This document shows positions 16,556 to 25,370 of a stretch of DNA of 38,101 nucleotides, piece by piece. A model generated the notes under the pieces. It was not told where the DNA came from. It saw only the letters and a program-made list of their open reading frames with translations, and ran no database searches. The DNA lies in the NCBI GenBank assembly GCA_015272515.1, contig JACYLN010000055.1, forward strand, positions 1 through 38,101. The letters run 5' to 3'. Source of the stretch: Leptolyngbyaceae cyanobacterium C42_A2020_001 (GTDB lineage: Bacteria > Cyanobacteriota > Cyanobacteriia > Leptolyngbyales > Leptolyngbyaceae). Numbering within the stretch: position 1 is the stretch's first letter; every line of letters starts with the position of its first letter. A program made the translations under genes and the position numbers.

Positions 16556-17533
16556 ATGTCTAGTCTTGTCAGTCGTCGTCGCAATATCCCCTGGATTCAC
16601 CGCTGGTCGCGTCCAATGATTGGGGCGATCGCGCTGCTCGGGGTTGCTAATACTGCTTATCTCACCATTAATAAGCTGGCAAAAGCGGCAACTGTTTGCC
16701 CAACCAGCGGCTGTGAACGAGTGTTAGAAAGTCCTTACGCAACAGTTTTTGGGCTTCCCCTGGCGTTGTTTGGCTTGGTGGCTTACCTGGCGATGGCAGC
16801 ATTTGCCCTCGGACCTTTGCTAATTAATCCAGAGAAAAATCGTCCGCTCCGCAACAGTCTGGAAAAAACTACCTGGTGGCTGCTGTTTTTTGGGGCAACC
16901 GCAATGACGATTTTCAGCGGTTACCTGATGTACATCATGTTTTCCCAGTTTGTCTCCAAGTTTGGGGCAGGGGGCATTTGCTACTACTGCATTGCGTCAG
17001 CGATCTTCGCGGTTGCCATGTTGGTGCTGACGTTGATTGGGCGCGATTGGGATGACGTGGGGCAATTGCTATTCACGGGGGCGATCGTGGCAGTGGTCAC
17101 CCTGGTTGGCACCCTCGCCATCTACGCTCCCATCAACAATGCGGCCACTCAACAGGTTGCGAGTGGTAATACAGGAATCCCAGTTGCGAATACGTCAGGT
17201 ACGGCTGAAATTGAGTTAGCAAAGCACCTGAAGCAGATTGGGGCGAAGATGTATGGCGCTTACTGGTGTCCCCATTGCCATGACCAGAAAGAACTATTTG
17301 GGAAGGAAGCAGCTCAGATTTATCCTTATATTGAGTGCGCTCCTGACGGCAAGAATCCGCAAACTGCGTTGTGTCAAGAAATTGCACCTAAAGCACAACA
17401 GCAAACGGGACAGCAGTTTGGCTTCCCCACTTGGGAAATCAATGGTAAGTTTTACCCTGGAACTCAAAGCTTGACTGATTTGGGTAGAATTTCCGGGTAC
17501 AAAGGTCCACAGAACTTTAAGAACGGAGCTTAA
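16556..17533 (+). CDS. vitamin K epoxide reductase-like protein fused to thioredoxin-like domain
   Basis: A membrane disulfide-forming enzyme. The VKOR domain (about residues 20-190) has several membrane helices, the loop cysteines Cys48 and Cys53 (TVCPTSGC), and the quinone-side pair Cys142-Tyr-Tyr-Cys145. The C-terminal soluble domain (about 215-325) is thioredoxin-like with Cys238-Pro-His-Cys241 and PTWEINGKFYPG. In known cyanobacterial and plant (LTO1) members the fused domain oxidises lumenal thiols and VKOR passes the electrons to quinone, supporting photosystem assembly. All expected cysteines are present, so the enzyme should be active. It lies 147 bases after the free-standing paralogous domain on the same strand. 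Confidence 0.94.
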   Translation: MSSLVSRRRNIPWIHRWSRPMIGAIALLGVANTAYLTINKLAKAATVCPTSGCERVLESPYATVFGLPLALFGLVAYLAMAAFALGPLLINPEKNRPLRNSLEKTTWWLLFFGATAMTIFSGYLMYIMFSQFVSKFGAGGICYYCIASAIFAVAMLVLTLIGRDWDDVGQLLFTGAIVAVVTLVGTLAIYAPINNAATQQVASGNTGIPVANTSGTAEIELAKHLKQIGAKMYGAYWCPHCHDQKELFGKEAAQIYPYIECAPDGKNPQTALCQEIAPKAQQQTGQQFGFPTWEINGKFYPGTQSLTDLGRISGYKGPQNFKNGA

Positions 17534-17565
17534 ACCACGTCCACTCGAAAACTAGAGGTTGCTCT

Positions 17566-17603
17566 AAGGAGAAGCTATGAGTTTGAACGTGGGCAAGGTT
17601 TAA
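17566..17603 (+). other. mini-ORF (8 codons) with strong ribosome-binding site
   Basis: AAGGAG (17566-17571) stands five bases before ATG (17577), which opens a reading frame of eight codons (MSLNVGKV) ending with TAA at 17601-17603. CTCCT at 17604-17608 right after the stop can pair with AGGAG. Either a leader-type regulatory peptide or the remains of a lost gene; expression is unproven. Confidence 0.3.
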
Positions 17604-17615
17604 CTCCTCGTTTGC

Positions 17616-17894
17616 TTAATCGACTCGCTCTAACTGCCAGAGAATTTGGTTGCCCTCGCGCCGCACACGCGATACTACCCAGTTGCGCCAAACCCAATGA
17701 TCGCCTCGGCTAGTCACAGCGCTGGCGTTGACATCCATTAGATCTGCTAGTTCGGCGCTGGTGATCAAATAACCTTTCTCTGCGACTTCGTCTGCAATGC
17801 GTAGTGCTTCCACCATGTTTCGCAGGTGAGCAACTTTCACCTCACGGGGAACGTTATCCAGGTCGGTTGATGCAGGGGGGTGAATATCCGTCAT
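17616..17894 (-). CDS. small conserved cyanobacterial protein, winged-helix-like
   Basis: A 92-residue soluble protein that looks like a conserved cyanobacterial family of unknown function. The middle portion (VAEKGYLITSAELADLMD and VNASAVTSRGDHWVWRNW, residues about 38-72) resembles a helix-turn-helix: a helix, a turn and a second helix starting NASAVTSR. The end (VSRVRREGNQILWQLERV) would be the wing. DNA or RNA binding is inferred from the fold pattern only. It lies 50 bases downstream of the broken histidine kinase on the same strand and converges on the VKOR gene. Confidence 0.8.
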   Translation of the reverse strand: MTDIHPPASTDLDNVPREVKVAHLRNMVEALRIADEVAEKGYLITSAELADLMDVNASAVTSRGDHWVWRNWVVSRVRREGNQILWQLERVD

Positions 17895-17944
17895 GGCTCA
17901 GGGAGGTAACTGGGCTATGACTTTGGATTGTATCGCTCCCAATC

Positions 17945-19887
17945 TTAGAATTGGGAAGTCGTGAGTGGGCGATCGCGATTCTTTGGAGACAACGCCATGC
18001 TGACTGGAATTTGAATGATGAACTCCGCTCCTTGTCCTGGTTCAGAAACGCATTCAAGCATCCCGTTGTGGCGTTCGGTAATGATTTGATAGCTGAGAGA
18101 CAGCCCCAGCCCTGTTCCCTTGCCTACGGGTTTAGTGGTGTAGAAGGGATCGAAAAGCCGTTGCCGAGTGGTTTCGCTCATGCCCGGTCCATTATCAGCA
18201 ATCCGAATGATGATGGTGTTTGCGGCTGTGAGTCCTGTACTGATTACGATTTTGGGTGATGGTTGACCTTGAAGGTGTGGAGGCGTGGTGGATTGAGCCG
18301 ATGTTACAGCCTGAGATTCGTGATTGCTCCACTGATCTTCTAAAGCGTCGATCGCGTTAGTCAGGATGTTCATAATTACCTGATTTAACTGACCGGCGTA
18401 GCATTCTACGAGGGGCAACTTGCCGTATTGCTTGACAACTTCAATTGCAAAACAGTTGGCGTTTGCTTTGAGGCGATGTTGCAAAATTAATAGTGTGCTG
18501 TCGATGCCCGCATGAATATCAACAAATTTTTTCTCCGCTTCATCCATGCGGGAAAAGGTGCGTAGCGACAACACAATTTCTCGAATGCGATCAGTTCCCA
18601 TTCGCATAGAGGCGAGAATTTTAGGTAAATCTTCTTCAATGAACGGCAGTTCGCTGTCCTAATTGCCGCTTGTAGGGTTGGGCTAACACTGATCGATTCT
18701 TTTTGGTACAGGCGAATGAGCGACAGCAGTTGTTGTGCGTAGTCTTGCAGATAATTCAGGTTGCCATGAATGAAGTTAATCGGATTGTTGACTTCATGAG
18801 CCACGCCTGCAACCAGTTGCCCCAGGCTTGACATTTTCTCACTTTGCACGAGTCGGAGCTGTGACTGTTGGAGTTGTTCCAGTGCACTCGATAATTCTGC
18901 TGTGCGCTCAGAGACTCGTTTTTCCAGGTTCTCATTGTTTTTCTTGAGTTGTGCTTGCTCTGCGGATTGAACTCGCCAGAGCATTACAATCATGGCAATG
19001 GTGAGTCCAGCTACGACCCCAGCAAGTATATCGAGGGACAGTAGGGGTGAGTCAATATTTTCGCGCGGGATTACCAGTGCCACTGACCAGTTCACCTCTT
19101 TGAGCGGCAGATAGGCAACATAATTCCAGTGTCCGTTGACCTGGGTGAGTTCAATTCCCTGTTGTTTGGCGACCATGCGTTCAGCGATCGCTGCGAGTGA
19201 CTTATCTGCCGCTTGCGAAAGTTTAGGAAATAACGCTGCTGGTGGACTGAGCGCCGTGAGTTCTGGGTGAATCGTGGCTTCTCCCCGAGAATTCAGCACA
19301 AAGGCATAGCTGCGATCGCCATAATTCAACTGTTCAATCACTTGGGCAACCCGATCAAGTTTTACCAGGGTTTGAATAGTACCCACGGGAGTGGCTGTAG
19401 CACTGAGATCTTGGCGAATTGGGGCAGTGATTGCCAGGGTCACACTGCGAGTGGAGGGGTTCATTGCTGGATCGCTAACAACCAGTTGCCTAGCCATCGC
19501 AGCTTGTAAGGAAGGATGATCCTGCACTCTGGAGAGTGTGCCTCCTGTCACGTGTTGCCAGCCATCGGGGGTGCTGATGGCGATCGCCGAAATATCGCTA
19601 AACCGCAGGATTTCTGTCTTTAAAGACGGCTCAGCCAGCCGCCAATTCATTGCTAAAACGCTGGGAGTGTTGGCTAATGTCTGGATATGAATTTTGAGAT
19701 TGGTTAGCCAACCGTCAATACTCAAAGCGCCCTGTTGCACTTCTAAAAACGCATTCTTCTTGAGGCTTTCTAAGGTGAGGTTACGAACGGCTTGGTAACT
19801 ATACCAGGTAGCTATACTCACGATCAGCGTGGTTCCTCCCAGCAATAGCCGCATCAACAGGTTTCGTTGGGGACGAGAAATTTTCAT
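17945..19887 (-). pseudogene. membrane sensor histidine kinase disrupted by a single frameshift
   Basis: Two reading frames on the minus strand together make one complete kinase of about 645 residues. Frame one (19887 to about 18660) has an N-terminal TM helix (about 12-33), a periplasmic double-Cache-like sensor (about 40-275), a second TM helix (about 285-305), a coiled coil, and HisKA with His364 in GVAHEVNNP. After residue 409 it runs out of frame. Frame two resumes with DSELPFIEEDLPKIL, continues through SLRTFSRMDEAEKKF, the N box (NILTNAIDALED), DNGPGM and GKGTGLGLSLS, and ends at 17945. The break lies at about 18655-18664, where the second frame has a TAG. A one-base loss explains it. 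The giant kinase at 27006 has the same DLEYIREDLPKL region intact. Either a true pseudogene or an assembly or sequencing error. It starts 32 bases after a solute-binding protein gene. Confidence 0.85.
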
Positions 19888-19919
19888 TTGTTAAAACTGT
19901 TGAAATTCAATTTCACACG

Positions 19920-20801
19920 TTATTGAATTGGGCGATCGCCGGGTAAGAGCGGTTGCGTCGGCAGATCGTTGAATGTCAACTTGAACCATTTTTGCTGGAG
20001 GCGCTTTAACTCCCCATTGTTGTGCTGCTGGGTCAAAAAACGATTCAGCAAATCGAGTAGTGCTTGATTCCCTTTTTTGACTGCCCACCCAGCGTAGGAT
20101 TTGCGGCTTACCCGTTCTCCGAGTTCAAAAATGGATGGTTTATCGTTCACTAAAACAGATAGCGACACGATGTTGTTGAGCACTGCATCTAAGCGCTGAT
20201 TCAGCAAATCTTGATAGGCTTCGGTGAAGTTGCGATATTGCTTAACGGCTCCCAAACTGCCGCCTGTTTGGGTGAGTCTGGCTTGCAGGTCGGGCACGGC
20301 GGCAAACGATAATCCCCCTTGCTGTGTGCCTAAGGTTTTCCTTGAAAGGTCTCGCACATGCTGAATCGATTGATCACCTTTCCGCTTGACGTAGGCAATG
20401 GTGGACTCAGAAATTGGCATGGTGAAGTCTAGCGATCGCGATCGCTCATCCGTGAAACCCACCGCAGTCAGTGCAACATCGTATTTACCGCTAGCAACTC
20501 CGGGCAACAGTCCCTGCCACGGCAAAATTTCCTGCCGGATCTCAAAGGGCACCAGCTTTCTGAAAGTGTCTAAAAGCTCATTGTCGAAGCCAACAGGCTT
20601 ACCGTTAACCAAAAACTCAAACGGCGGGTAATCATCTTCTGTAGCAACTAAAAGATACCCACGCTGATTAATCTGTGCTAATAATTCTCGGCTAACTTCT
20701 AGCCCAGATGTTGATTGAGATGGTTGAACGCAGCTATGGGTTGCAGACGCTAAAAGCATCCCCACACCTGCTTGCAAAAGCGATCGCCTACGAATGCCCA
20801 T
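19920..20801 (-). CDS. family 3 solute-binding lipoprotein (amino-acid type), next to a sensor kinase
   Basis: A 293-residue periplasmic binding protein. The N-terminus GIRRRSLLQAGVGMLLASA has a twin-arginine-like motif, and Cys24 (ATHSC) is a likely lipid anchor. The body has SBP family 3 features: DDYPPFEFLVNGKPVGFDNEL (split here over residues about 56-76), ALTAVGFTDERSRSLDFTMP, and the C-terminal lobe segment AGWAVKKGNQALLDLLN. Ligands of this family are mostly polar amino acids or opines. No permease or ATPase gene is adjacent. Instead a membrane histidine kinase with a periplasmic sensor domain follows after 32 bases, so a sensing role rather than transport is proposed. ccs1 lies 61 bases upstream on the same strand. 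Confidence 0.9.
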   Translation of the reverse strand: MGIRRRSLLQAGVGMLLASATHSCVQPSQSTSGLEVSRELLAQINQRGYLLVATEDDYPPFEFLVNGKPVGFDNELLDTFRKLVPFEIRQEILPWQGLLPGVASGKYDVALTAVGFTDERSRSLDFTMPISESTIAYVKRKGDQSIQHVRDLSRKTLGTQQGGLSFAAVPDLQARLTQTGGSLGAVKQYRNFTEAYQDLLNQRLDAVLNNIVSLSVLVNDKPSIFELGERVSRKSYAGWAVKKGNQALLDLLNRFLTQQHNNGELKRLQQKWFKLTFNDLPTQPLLPGDRPIQ

Positions 20802-20862
20802 ATTTCTGTCAGCTTGAACACACCTGCCTTCAGTGTTCCCTTAGGGCAAGGCAATGAAACAT

Positions 20863-22260
20863 TTATGACGGAATCGCCAGGACAGGCACATCAACGGGCT
20901 GAAGTCCTGCAAACTGGTCAAACAACTCAATCATCTCGCGCTCAAACGCAACCTGAGCACGATTGGTTCTCCCGCCCAGATAGCAGTGTCCATCGTGTTG
21001 CAAAACCCAAACCTGAGAATGAGAAACATAGCTCATCACAACCCCCAGCATCAGCAGCGCAAATCCTGCATATACCAGCGGAATTCCCGGATCGGCTTTG
21101 ATTTGTAAGCCAGTGCTGCCAATTAAATTCAGAACTTTGAGGGTAATGCCATTCACCTCGGTAGCCATGCCTGCTCGGACAGTTGATACTAGCTTCCCGG
21201 TCATGTCGTACACCAGGACCATGCCCTGCAAGTCTTTGGCAACGAGAGAAACGCCATCGCTCAGATCGGGCTTAGTGGGCATCCAGGTGCCCCACAGTTG
21301 TCCTTTGCCGCCTGTATCTAGGGGTGCCATTGGCAGTTGAAAAATGGGGCTATTGTTGAGCCGGACTTGAATTCCCGCGATCGCCCAATTTGCTTGGTAA
21401 AGCGTCACGCCTCGGTAGCGCAACGGCTCATTGACATGAATGGTTTTACGTTTAACTTCCTTGCCATCTTGATCTAGCACGGACATATCAGAGTAGAACT
21501 GGTCAATGTTGCCATCCGGCAGGTAATCGATCCAGAAGCGATTGACCTTGACTGACCAATCTTTAGGAAACTGCGGTGCGGCAAAGGGACCAGCATCGGT
21601 AATATTTTTGATTTGAAAGGTCTGCCCGCTGGGGATCATTTCTTGCGCCATAAAACCCGTCAGCGCGCCTCCAATGCCACCCAGTAGAATCACGAGAATA
21701 CCGACATGCACAACAATGGGACCGATGCGTCCCACAATACCTTTGTGCGCGTAGAGCGAGTTCTCTTGCCGAAAAATGCGGTAGCGGCGTTGTTCTAGTA
21801 GAGGAATGACTTGCTCGATGGAACCGCGATCGAATTCAGCGCTGAGGGCAAATTTTTGAAACTGACGGGGTTGGGTATAGAAGTTCCAGGTGCGGGAGAA
21901 CCAGCGCAGCGCTGGTAATTGGCGTTTGAAGGTACACGCTGTGAGGCTGGAGCCAAACAGAATCAGCAGCGCCAGAAACCACCAGGTGCGATACACATGG
22001 TCTAGTCCCAGAATCAGCAGCACTTTCCAGGTGAGGAAGCCAAACAGTGCCGGATTCTCTGGATAGTTTGCTTGATAAAATGCCAGGGTTTGGCCCTGCT
22101 CAATCACTGTGCCGGAGATGCTAAGTAGGGCAATGATCAGCAGAAGCGCGATCGCCAATCGCAAATCTGCCAAAAATGGAATCACCTCTCGCTTGAAGAA
22201 AACCTGTGGCGGGATGGCAATCCGGCTCAGTTTCGTTCCCAATTCATCCTTTGCAGTCAT
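20863..22260 (-). CDS. ccs1: cytochrome c biogenesis protein Ccs1/ResB
   Basis: Ccs1 works with CcsA in the system II pathway that delivers haem to apocytochromes c on the lumenal side. The 465-residue protein has three N-terminal membrane helices (about residues 28-50, 74-90, 92-108), the motif [16 protein letters not shown], a fourth helix ([17 protein letters not shown], about 178-200, with the conserved His), a large lumenal domain (about 205-395) and a last helix ([20 protein letters not shown]). Length and order match cyanobacterial Ccs1. The gene starts nine bases after ccdA ends, so ccdA-ccs1 is an operon; ccsA is not in the window. Confidence 0.95.
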   Translation of the reverse strand: MTAKDELGTKLSRIAIPPQVFFKREVIPFLADLRLAIALLLIIALLSISGTVIEQGQTLAFYQANYPENPALFGFLTWKVLLILGLDHVYRTWWFLALLILFGSSLTACTFKRQLPALRWFSRTWNFYTQPRQFQKFALSAEFDRGSIEQVIPLLEQRRYRIFRQENSLYAHKGIVGRIGPIVVHVGILVILLGGIGGALTGFMAQEMIPSGQTFQIKNITDAGPFAAPQFPKDWSVKVNRFWIDYLPDGNIDQFYSDMSVLDQDGKEVKRKTIHVNEPLRYRGVTLYQANWAIAGIQVRLNNSPIFQLPMAPLDTGGKGQLWGTWMPTKPDLSDGVSLVAKDLQGMVLVYDMTGKLVSTVRAGMATEVNGITLKVLNLIGSTGLQIKADPGIPLVYAGFALLMLGVVMSYVSHSQVWVLQHDGHCYLGGRTNRAQVAFEREMIELFDQFAGLQPVDVPVLAIPS

Positions 22261-22269
22261 TGCGTTTCC

Positions 22270-23004
22270 TCAAAAGCTGCTAATTCTCGACAGCAGCGAG
22301 AACATCCCAAACCCAATCAACAACACCCCACTGACAGGTGTAATCCATCCTGACCAGCGGCGGACTTCCAGCAATTTTTTAATCGATGCGGTAAAAGTGC
22401 CTGCCACGATAAGGGGTGCAACATACCCAGCCGTATAGGACAACAGCAACACCGCCCCCAATAGAGGATCTTGAGTGGCAGAAATCCATGCCAAAAGTGT
22501 TGCCAGCACTGGCGTACTACACGGCGATGCAACTAAGCCAAAGGTCAACCCCAGCAGATAAGCCTTCACACCCTCCGGTAATTCTTTTGAAATCCAGTCT
22601 AAGCCACCGTAAGACGGCAACCGAATTGGCAAAGCTTCCAACAGATTTAACCCCATCAAAATGGCAATTACGCTGACGATGATGGGTAAACCCAGCCCAA
22701 CTTGCCCATAGACCCGCCCAACCGCGGCAGCTAAAATGCCCATGCCGGCTAAGGTTGTGGCTAATCCTAAGGCAAACCAGGTTGACTGAATAGCCGCTTG
22801 CAGCCGAGTTTTGGTTTCATAGCCGCCCATATAGCCGATGGTGATGGGCAGCATGGACAGCATACAAGGGGTAAGGCTGGTGAACAGTCCGGCTAGAAAG
22901 ATAACTCCCACACTAATTGGGGTGAGGTGGGTAAGCTGGCTGGAAACCAAGCTATTCGCAAATTGGGCAAGTTGATAAAGTTGAGTTTGCAGAATTTCAA
23001 TCAT
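22270..23004 (-). CDS. ccdA: thiol:disulfide interchange protein CcdA
   Basis: CcdA carries reducing equivalents from cytoplasmic thioredoxin across the membrane to keep apocytochrome c haem-binding cysteines reduced. The 244-residue protein has about six hydrophobic helices and two cysteines in the expected symmetric places: FTSLTPCMLSMLPI (about residue 47) and LVASPCSTPVLATLL (about residue 161). It is followed by ccs1 after nine bases and preceded by ftsW with a gap of 50 bases, a gene order also common in other cyanobacteria. It works in the opposite redox direction to the VKOR gene 5 kb away. Confidence 0.95.
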   Translation of the reverse strand: MIEILQTQLYQLAQFANSLVSSQLTHLTPISVGVIFLAGLFTSLTPCMLSMLPITIGYMGGYETKTRLQAAIQSTWFALGLATTLAGMGILAAAVGRVYGQVGLGLPIIVSVIAILMGLNLLEALPIRLPSYGGLDWISKELPEGVKAYLLGLTFGLVASPCSTPVLATLLAWISATQDPLLGAVLLLSYTAGYVAPLIVAGTFTASIKKLLEVRRWSGWITPVSGVLLIGFGMFSLLSRISSF

Positions 23005-23054
23005 TCCTGATAAAGATGCGATCGCGTACAGTCGCCTTCTCTATCTTAATCAGC

Positions 23055-24281
23055 TCAGGTCGCACGACGGGGATATGGACGAACAGGATTCGGCGATCGC
23101 GAATTACCAACTCTACTACCACTGGATCTGCGATCGTCTAACTGCACCACTTTTGCCTCACTGCTTTCTCGGGCTACACGAATTAGCAATCCGGCTGAGA
23201 GCAAACTTGAAATCATTGAGCTACCGCCATAGCTCATAAATGGAAACGGCAAGCCCGTGGTTGGCAATACTCCAGTTGCCACACCAATATTCAGCAACGA
23301 TTGCCCAATTAGCAATACCATAATCCCGATCGCCACTAAGCGATGCACAGAATTTCTCGCCTTTAAGGCAACTCGTAACGCCAGCGTGGCATAGATAGCT
23401 AACAAAAATAGCAACACCAAACAGCCAATAAACCCAAATTCCTCGGCATACACCGCAAAGATGAAGTCGGTGTACTGAATGGGTAAATAAAACAATTTCT
23501 GCTGAGATAACCCAAACCCAGTGCCCATCAACCCGCCAGATGCCACTGCCAACAAACTTTGAATCAACTGGTAGCCGTTGCCGTGGGGATCTGCCCAGGC
23601 ATTCAGAAACGAGAGAATGCGCTTGAGTTGGTAAGACCGCAGGCTAACGCTCAATGCGGCAACCAGAAACCCCGCAAATGCTGTTGCTCCCAACTGGATA
23701 TAGGGCAAACCCGCTCCCAGAGCAATCAGCCACAACATCGTGCCGCACAGGGCTGCCGTACTCAGGTTCGGTTGCAGCAAAATACTGGCGACGACCAGCC
23801 CAAACACGCCCAACCAGGTGATCCGCGTTGCCCAACGTAAGCGATCCCACTGGGCAAAGATGCGGGCGCTTTGCAGCACTAAAAATGGCTTGATCAGTTC
23901 GGAGGGTTGCAGCGGAATCGGACCGATAAACAGCCAGCGCGAAGACCCATTTACCAGAATGCCGACTCCTGGTATCAGGGTGACGAGGATCATGGCAAGA
24001 ATGCCCAGCAAGAACCAATCGGCAAAGCCCAGAATAAACCGGATGGGTGTATGCACCAGCAGATTAAAGCCAACCAGCCCTACCAGAATCCAGAAAATTT
24101 GCAGCTTGAAATAGTACAGCCCATCGCCATGATCCGCATCGGCAATGACGTAGGAGGCAGAGAAGACCATCGCCAATCCAATGAACAACCAGACAAATGT
24201 GAGCCAGCGCAGAACTCTGGCTTCCATTGCCCAATCTTGAGCCGTCGTGTCGAAAAAAGGGATGAGTCGGCGGATATTCAC
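23055..24281 (-). CDS. ftsW: SEDS glycosyltransferase FtsW
   Basis: Peptidoglycan polymerase of the divisome, membrane embedded. The 408-residue protein has about ten membrane helices and SEDS family marks: NGSSRWLFIGPIPLQPSEL (about 111-129, with the PSE motif), QPNLSTAALCGTMLWL with a catalytic-type Asp replaced in this stretch by Asn/Leu context typical of some members, GLSQQKLFYLPIQYTDFIFAVYAEEFGF, and LPTTGLPFPFMSYGGSSM. The C-terminal tail (from about 370) is basic and rich in Arg/Ser/Pro, probably cytoplasmic. FtsW rather than RodA is favoured by the neighbourhood ftsW-ccdA-ccs1 and by the tail; a RodA assignment cannot be ruled out by eye. Confidence 0.88.
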   Translation of the reverse strand: MNIRRLIPFFDTTAQDWAMEARVLRWLTFVWLFIGLAMVFSASYVIADADHGDGLYYFKLQIFWILVGLVGFNLLVHTPIRFILGFADWFLLGILAMILVTLIPGVGILVNGSSRWLFIGPIPLQPSELIKPFLVLQSARIFAQWDRLRWATRITWLGVFGLVVASILLQPNLSTAALCGTMLWLIALGAGLPYIQLGATAFAGFLVAALSVSLRSYQLKRILSFLNAWADPHGNGYQLIQSLLAVASGGLMGTGFGLSQQKLFYLPIQYTDFIFAVYAEEFGFIGCLVLLFLLAIYATLALRVALKARNSVHRLVAIGIMVLLIGQSLLNIGVATGVLPTTGLPFPFMSYGGSSMISSLLSAGLLIRVARESSEAKVVQLDDRRSSGSRVGNSRSPNPVRPYPRRAT

Positions 24282-24403
24282 GGGTTAATGGAGAAACTGA
24301 GGAACTGACAAGGCACGAATGCCTAATCAGCACCCAAGTCTAAGGCAGCTTCTGCAAACACACAAGTGCTGATGGAAAGATCCCAAGTTTCTTAATGAAT
24401 TCA

Positions 24404-25276
24404 CTATGCTTGTGCTAAGGCGGGTTCGCGTTGAGTGGCGATCGCAGTTAATTCTTGCGGAGTTTCACAATACACTTCACAGGAATTGTTGGGGCTTTCA
24501 ATCAACTTCACCTTATACAACTGAGCACCAATTTGCTGGATGGGTGCTTGCAGCAAGTCGCGAATGTGAATGGCGATATTTTCTGCCGTTGGAACGACTT
24601 CCGCAAAGTAGGCAATATCTTTGTTCAAGAAGGTATGGTCAAACGGCTCCACCACCTGATCGTCTACGGCTTTTTGGAAGGCAACTAGATCGGCGATCAT
24701 GCCGGTACGAGGATCGATTTCGCCCTTGATTGTTACTTCCAGGTGGTAGTTGTGCCCATGACCGTTGGGACGGGCGCACTTGCCGTAGATTTCGCAGTTT
24801 TCTTCGTAGCTGAGGTCAGGGCGGGCGAGCCGATGGGCGGCACTGAAATGGGTACTGATGGTGAGGTAAGCTTCCATGTTGTTTCCGTAATAATCTGCCC
24901 AGAGTTCAGGATGTTCAAAAAGTTGAATGCGGGTGAGCGGCAGGTGAGGAGCGAGGCGATTCCAGATGGTATGGGCGATCGCTTCTGTTGTCGGGAGGGT
25001 TTGTTGAAACTCTTCCCATACGTCGTTGAGGTAGGAGAAATCAAGCTGGCTGGTGACTTCCTGCTTGATGACGCGCTTCACGTCAGATAGATTTAGCACC
25101 ATACCGTACTCATCTAAATCTCCCAACATCGACACGTACAAAACATAGTTATGACCATGTCCTGGAGCACGGGTGCAGGCACCAAATCGCGCAATGTTTT
25201 CGGCTTCACTCAGTTCTGGCAACCAGTAGCGATGACTGGCGGAAAACTGAGCGCGGCGATTAATGATGCATTTCAT
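24404..25276 (-). CDS. tandem 6-pyruvoyl-tetrahydropterin synthase/QueD-like protein
   Basis: A 290-residue polypeptide made of two PTPS-fold domains. N-domain (about 1-130): zinc ligands His15, His40, His42 (GHGHNY), Cys34 and Glu121 present, but the catalytic Asp-His pair reads Asp79-Phe80 (QLDFSYLND). C-domain (about 135-275): His148, His173, His175, Cys167, Asp213-His214 (FDHTFLNKD) and Glu260 are all present. Members make 6-carboxytetrahydropterin for queuosine or pyruvoyltetrahydropterin for pterins from dihydroneopterin triphosphate. I expect the C-domain to be catalytic and the N-domain to be structural or altered in activity. It is flanked by ftsW and an FeS protein gene on the same strand, with spacers of about 100 bases. 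No preQ1-type riboswitch is seen upstream. Confidence 0.9.
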   Translation of the reverse strand: MKCIINRRAQFSASHRYWLPELSEAENIARFGACTRAPGHGHNYVLYVSMLGDLDEYGMVLNLSDVKRVIKQEVTSQLDFSYLNDVWEEFQQTLPTTEAIAHTIWNRLAPHLPLTRIQLFEHPELWADYYGNNMEAYLTISTHFSAAHRLARPDLSYEENCEIYGKCARPNGHGHNYHLEVTIKGEIDPRTGMIADLVAFQKAVDDQVVEPFDHTFLNKDIAYFAEVVPTAENIAIHIRDLLQAPIQQIGAQLYKVKLIESPNNSCEVYCETPQELTAIATQREPALAQA

Positions 25277-25370
25277 AAAGGCATTGCCACAGAAAAGTGT
25301 GTAAAGTTCTGCAAAGCGATTCCAATCTCAGGATAAACCAAGTGGCTGCCAGCGTGGGATTGTTCTTAAC

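Noticed and set aside
25277-25370. preQ1 riboswitch upstream of the PTPS/QueD-like gene
   Set aside because: The minus-strand leader lacks the short stem plus A-rich tail of preQ1 aptamers.
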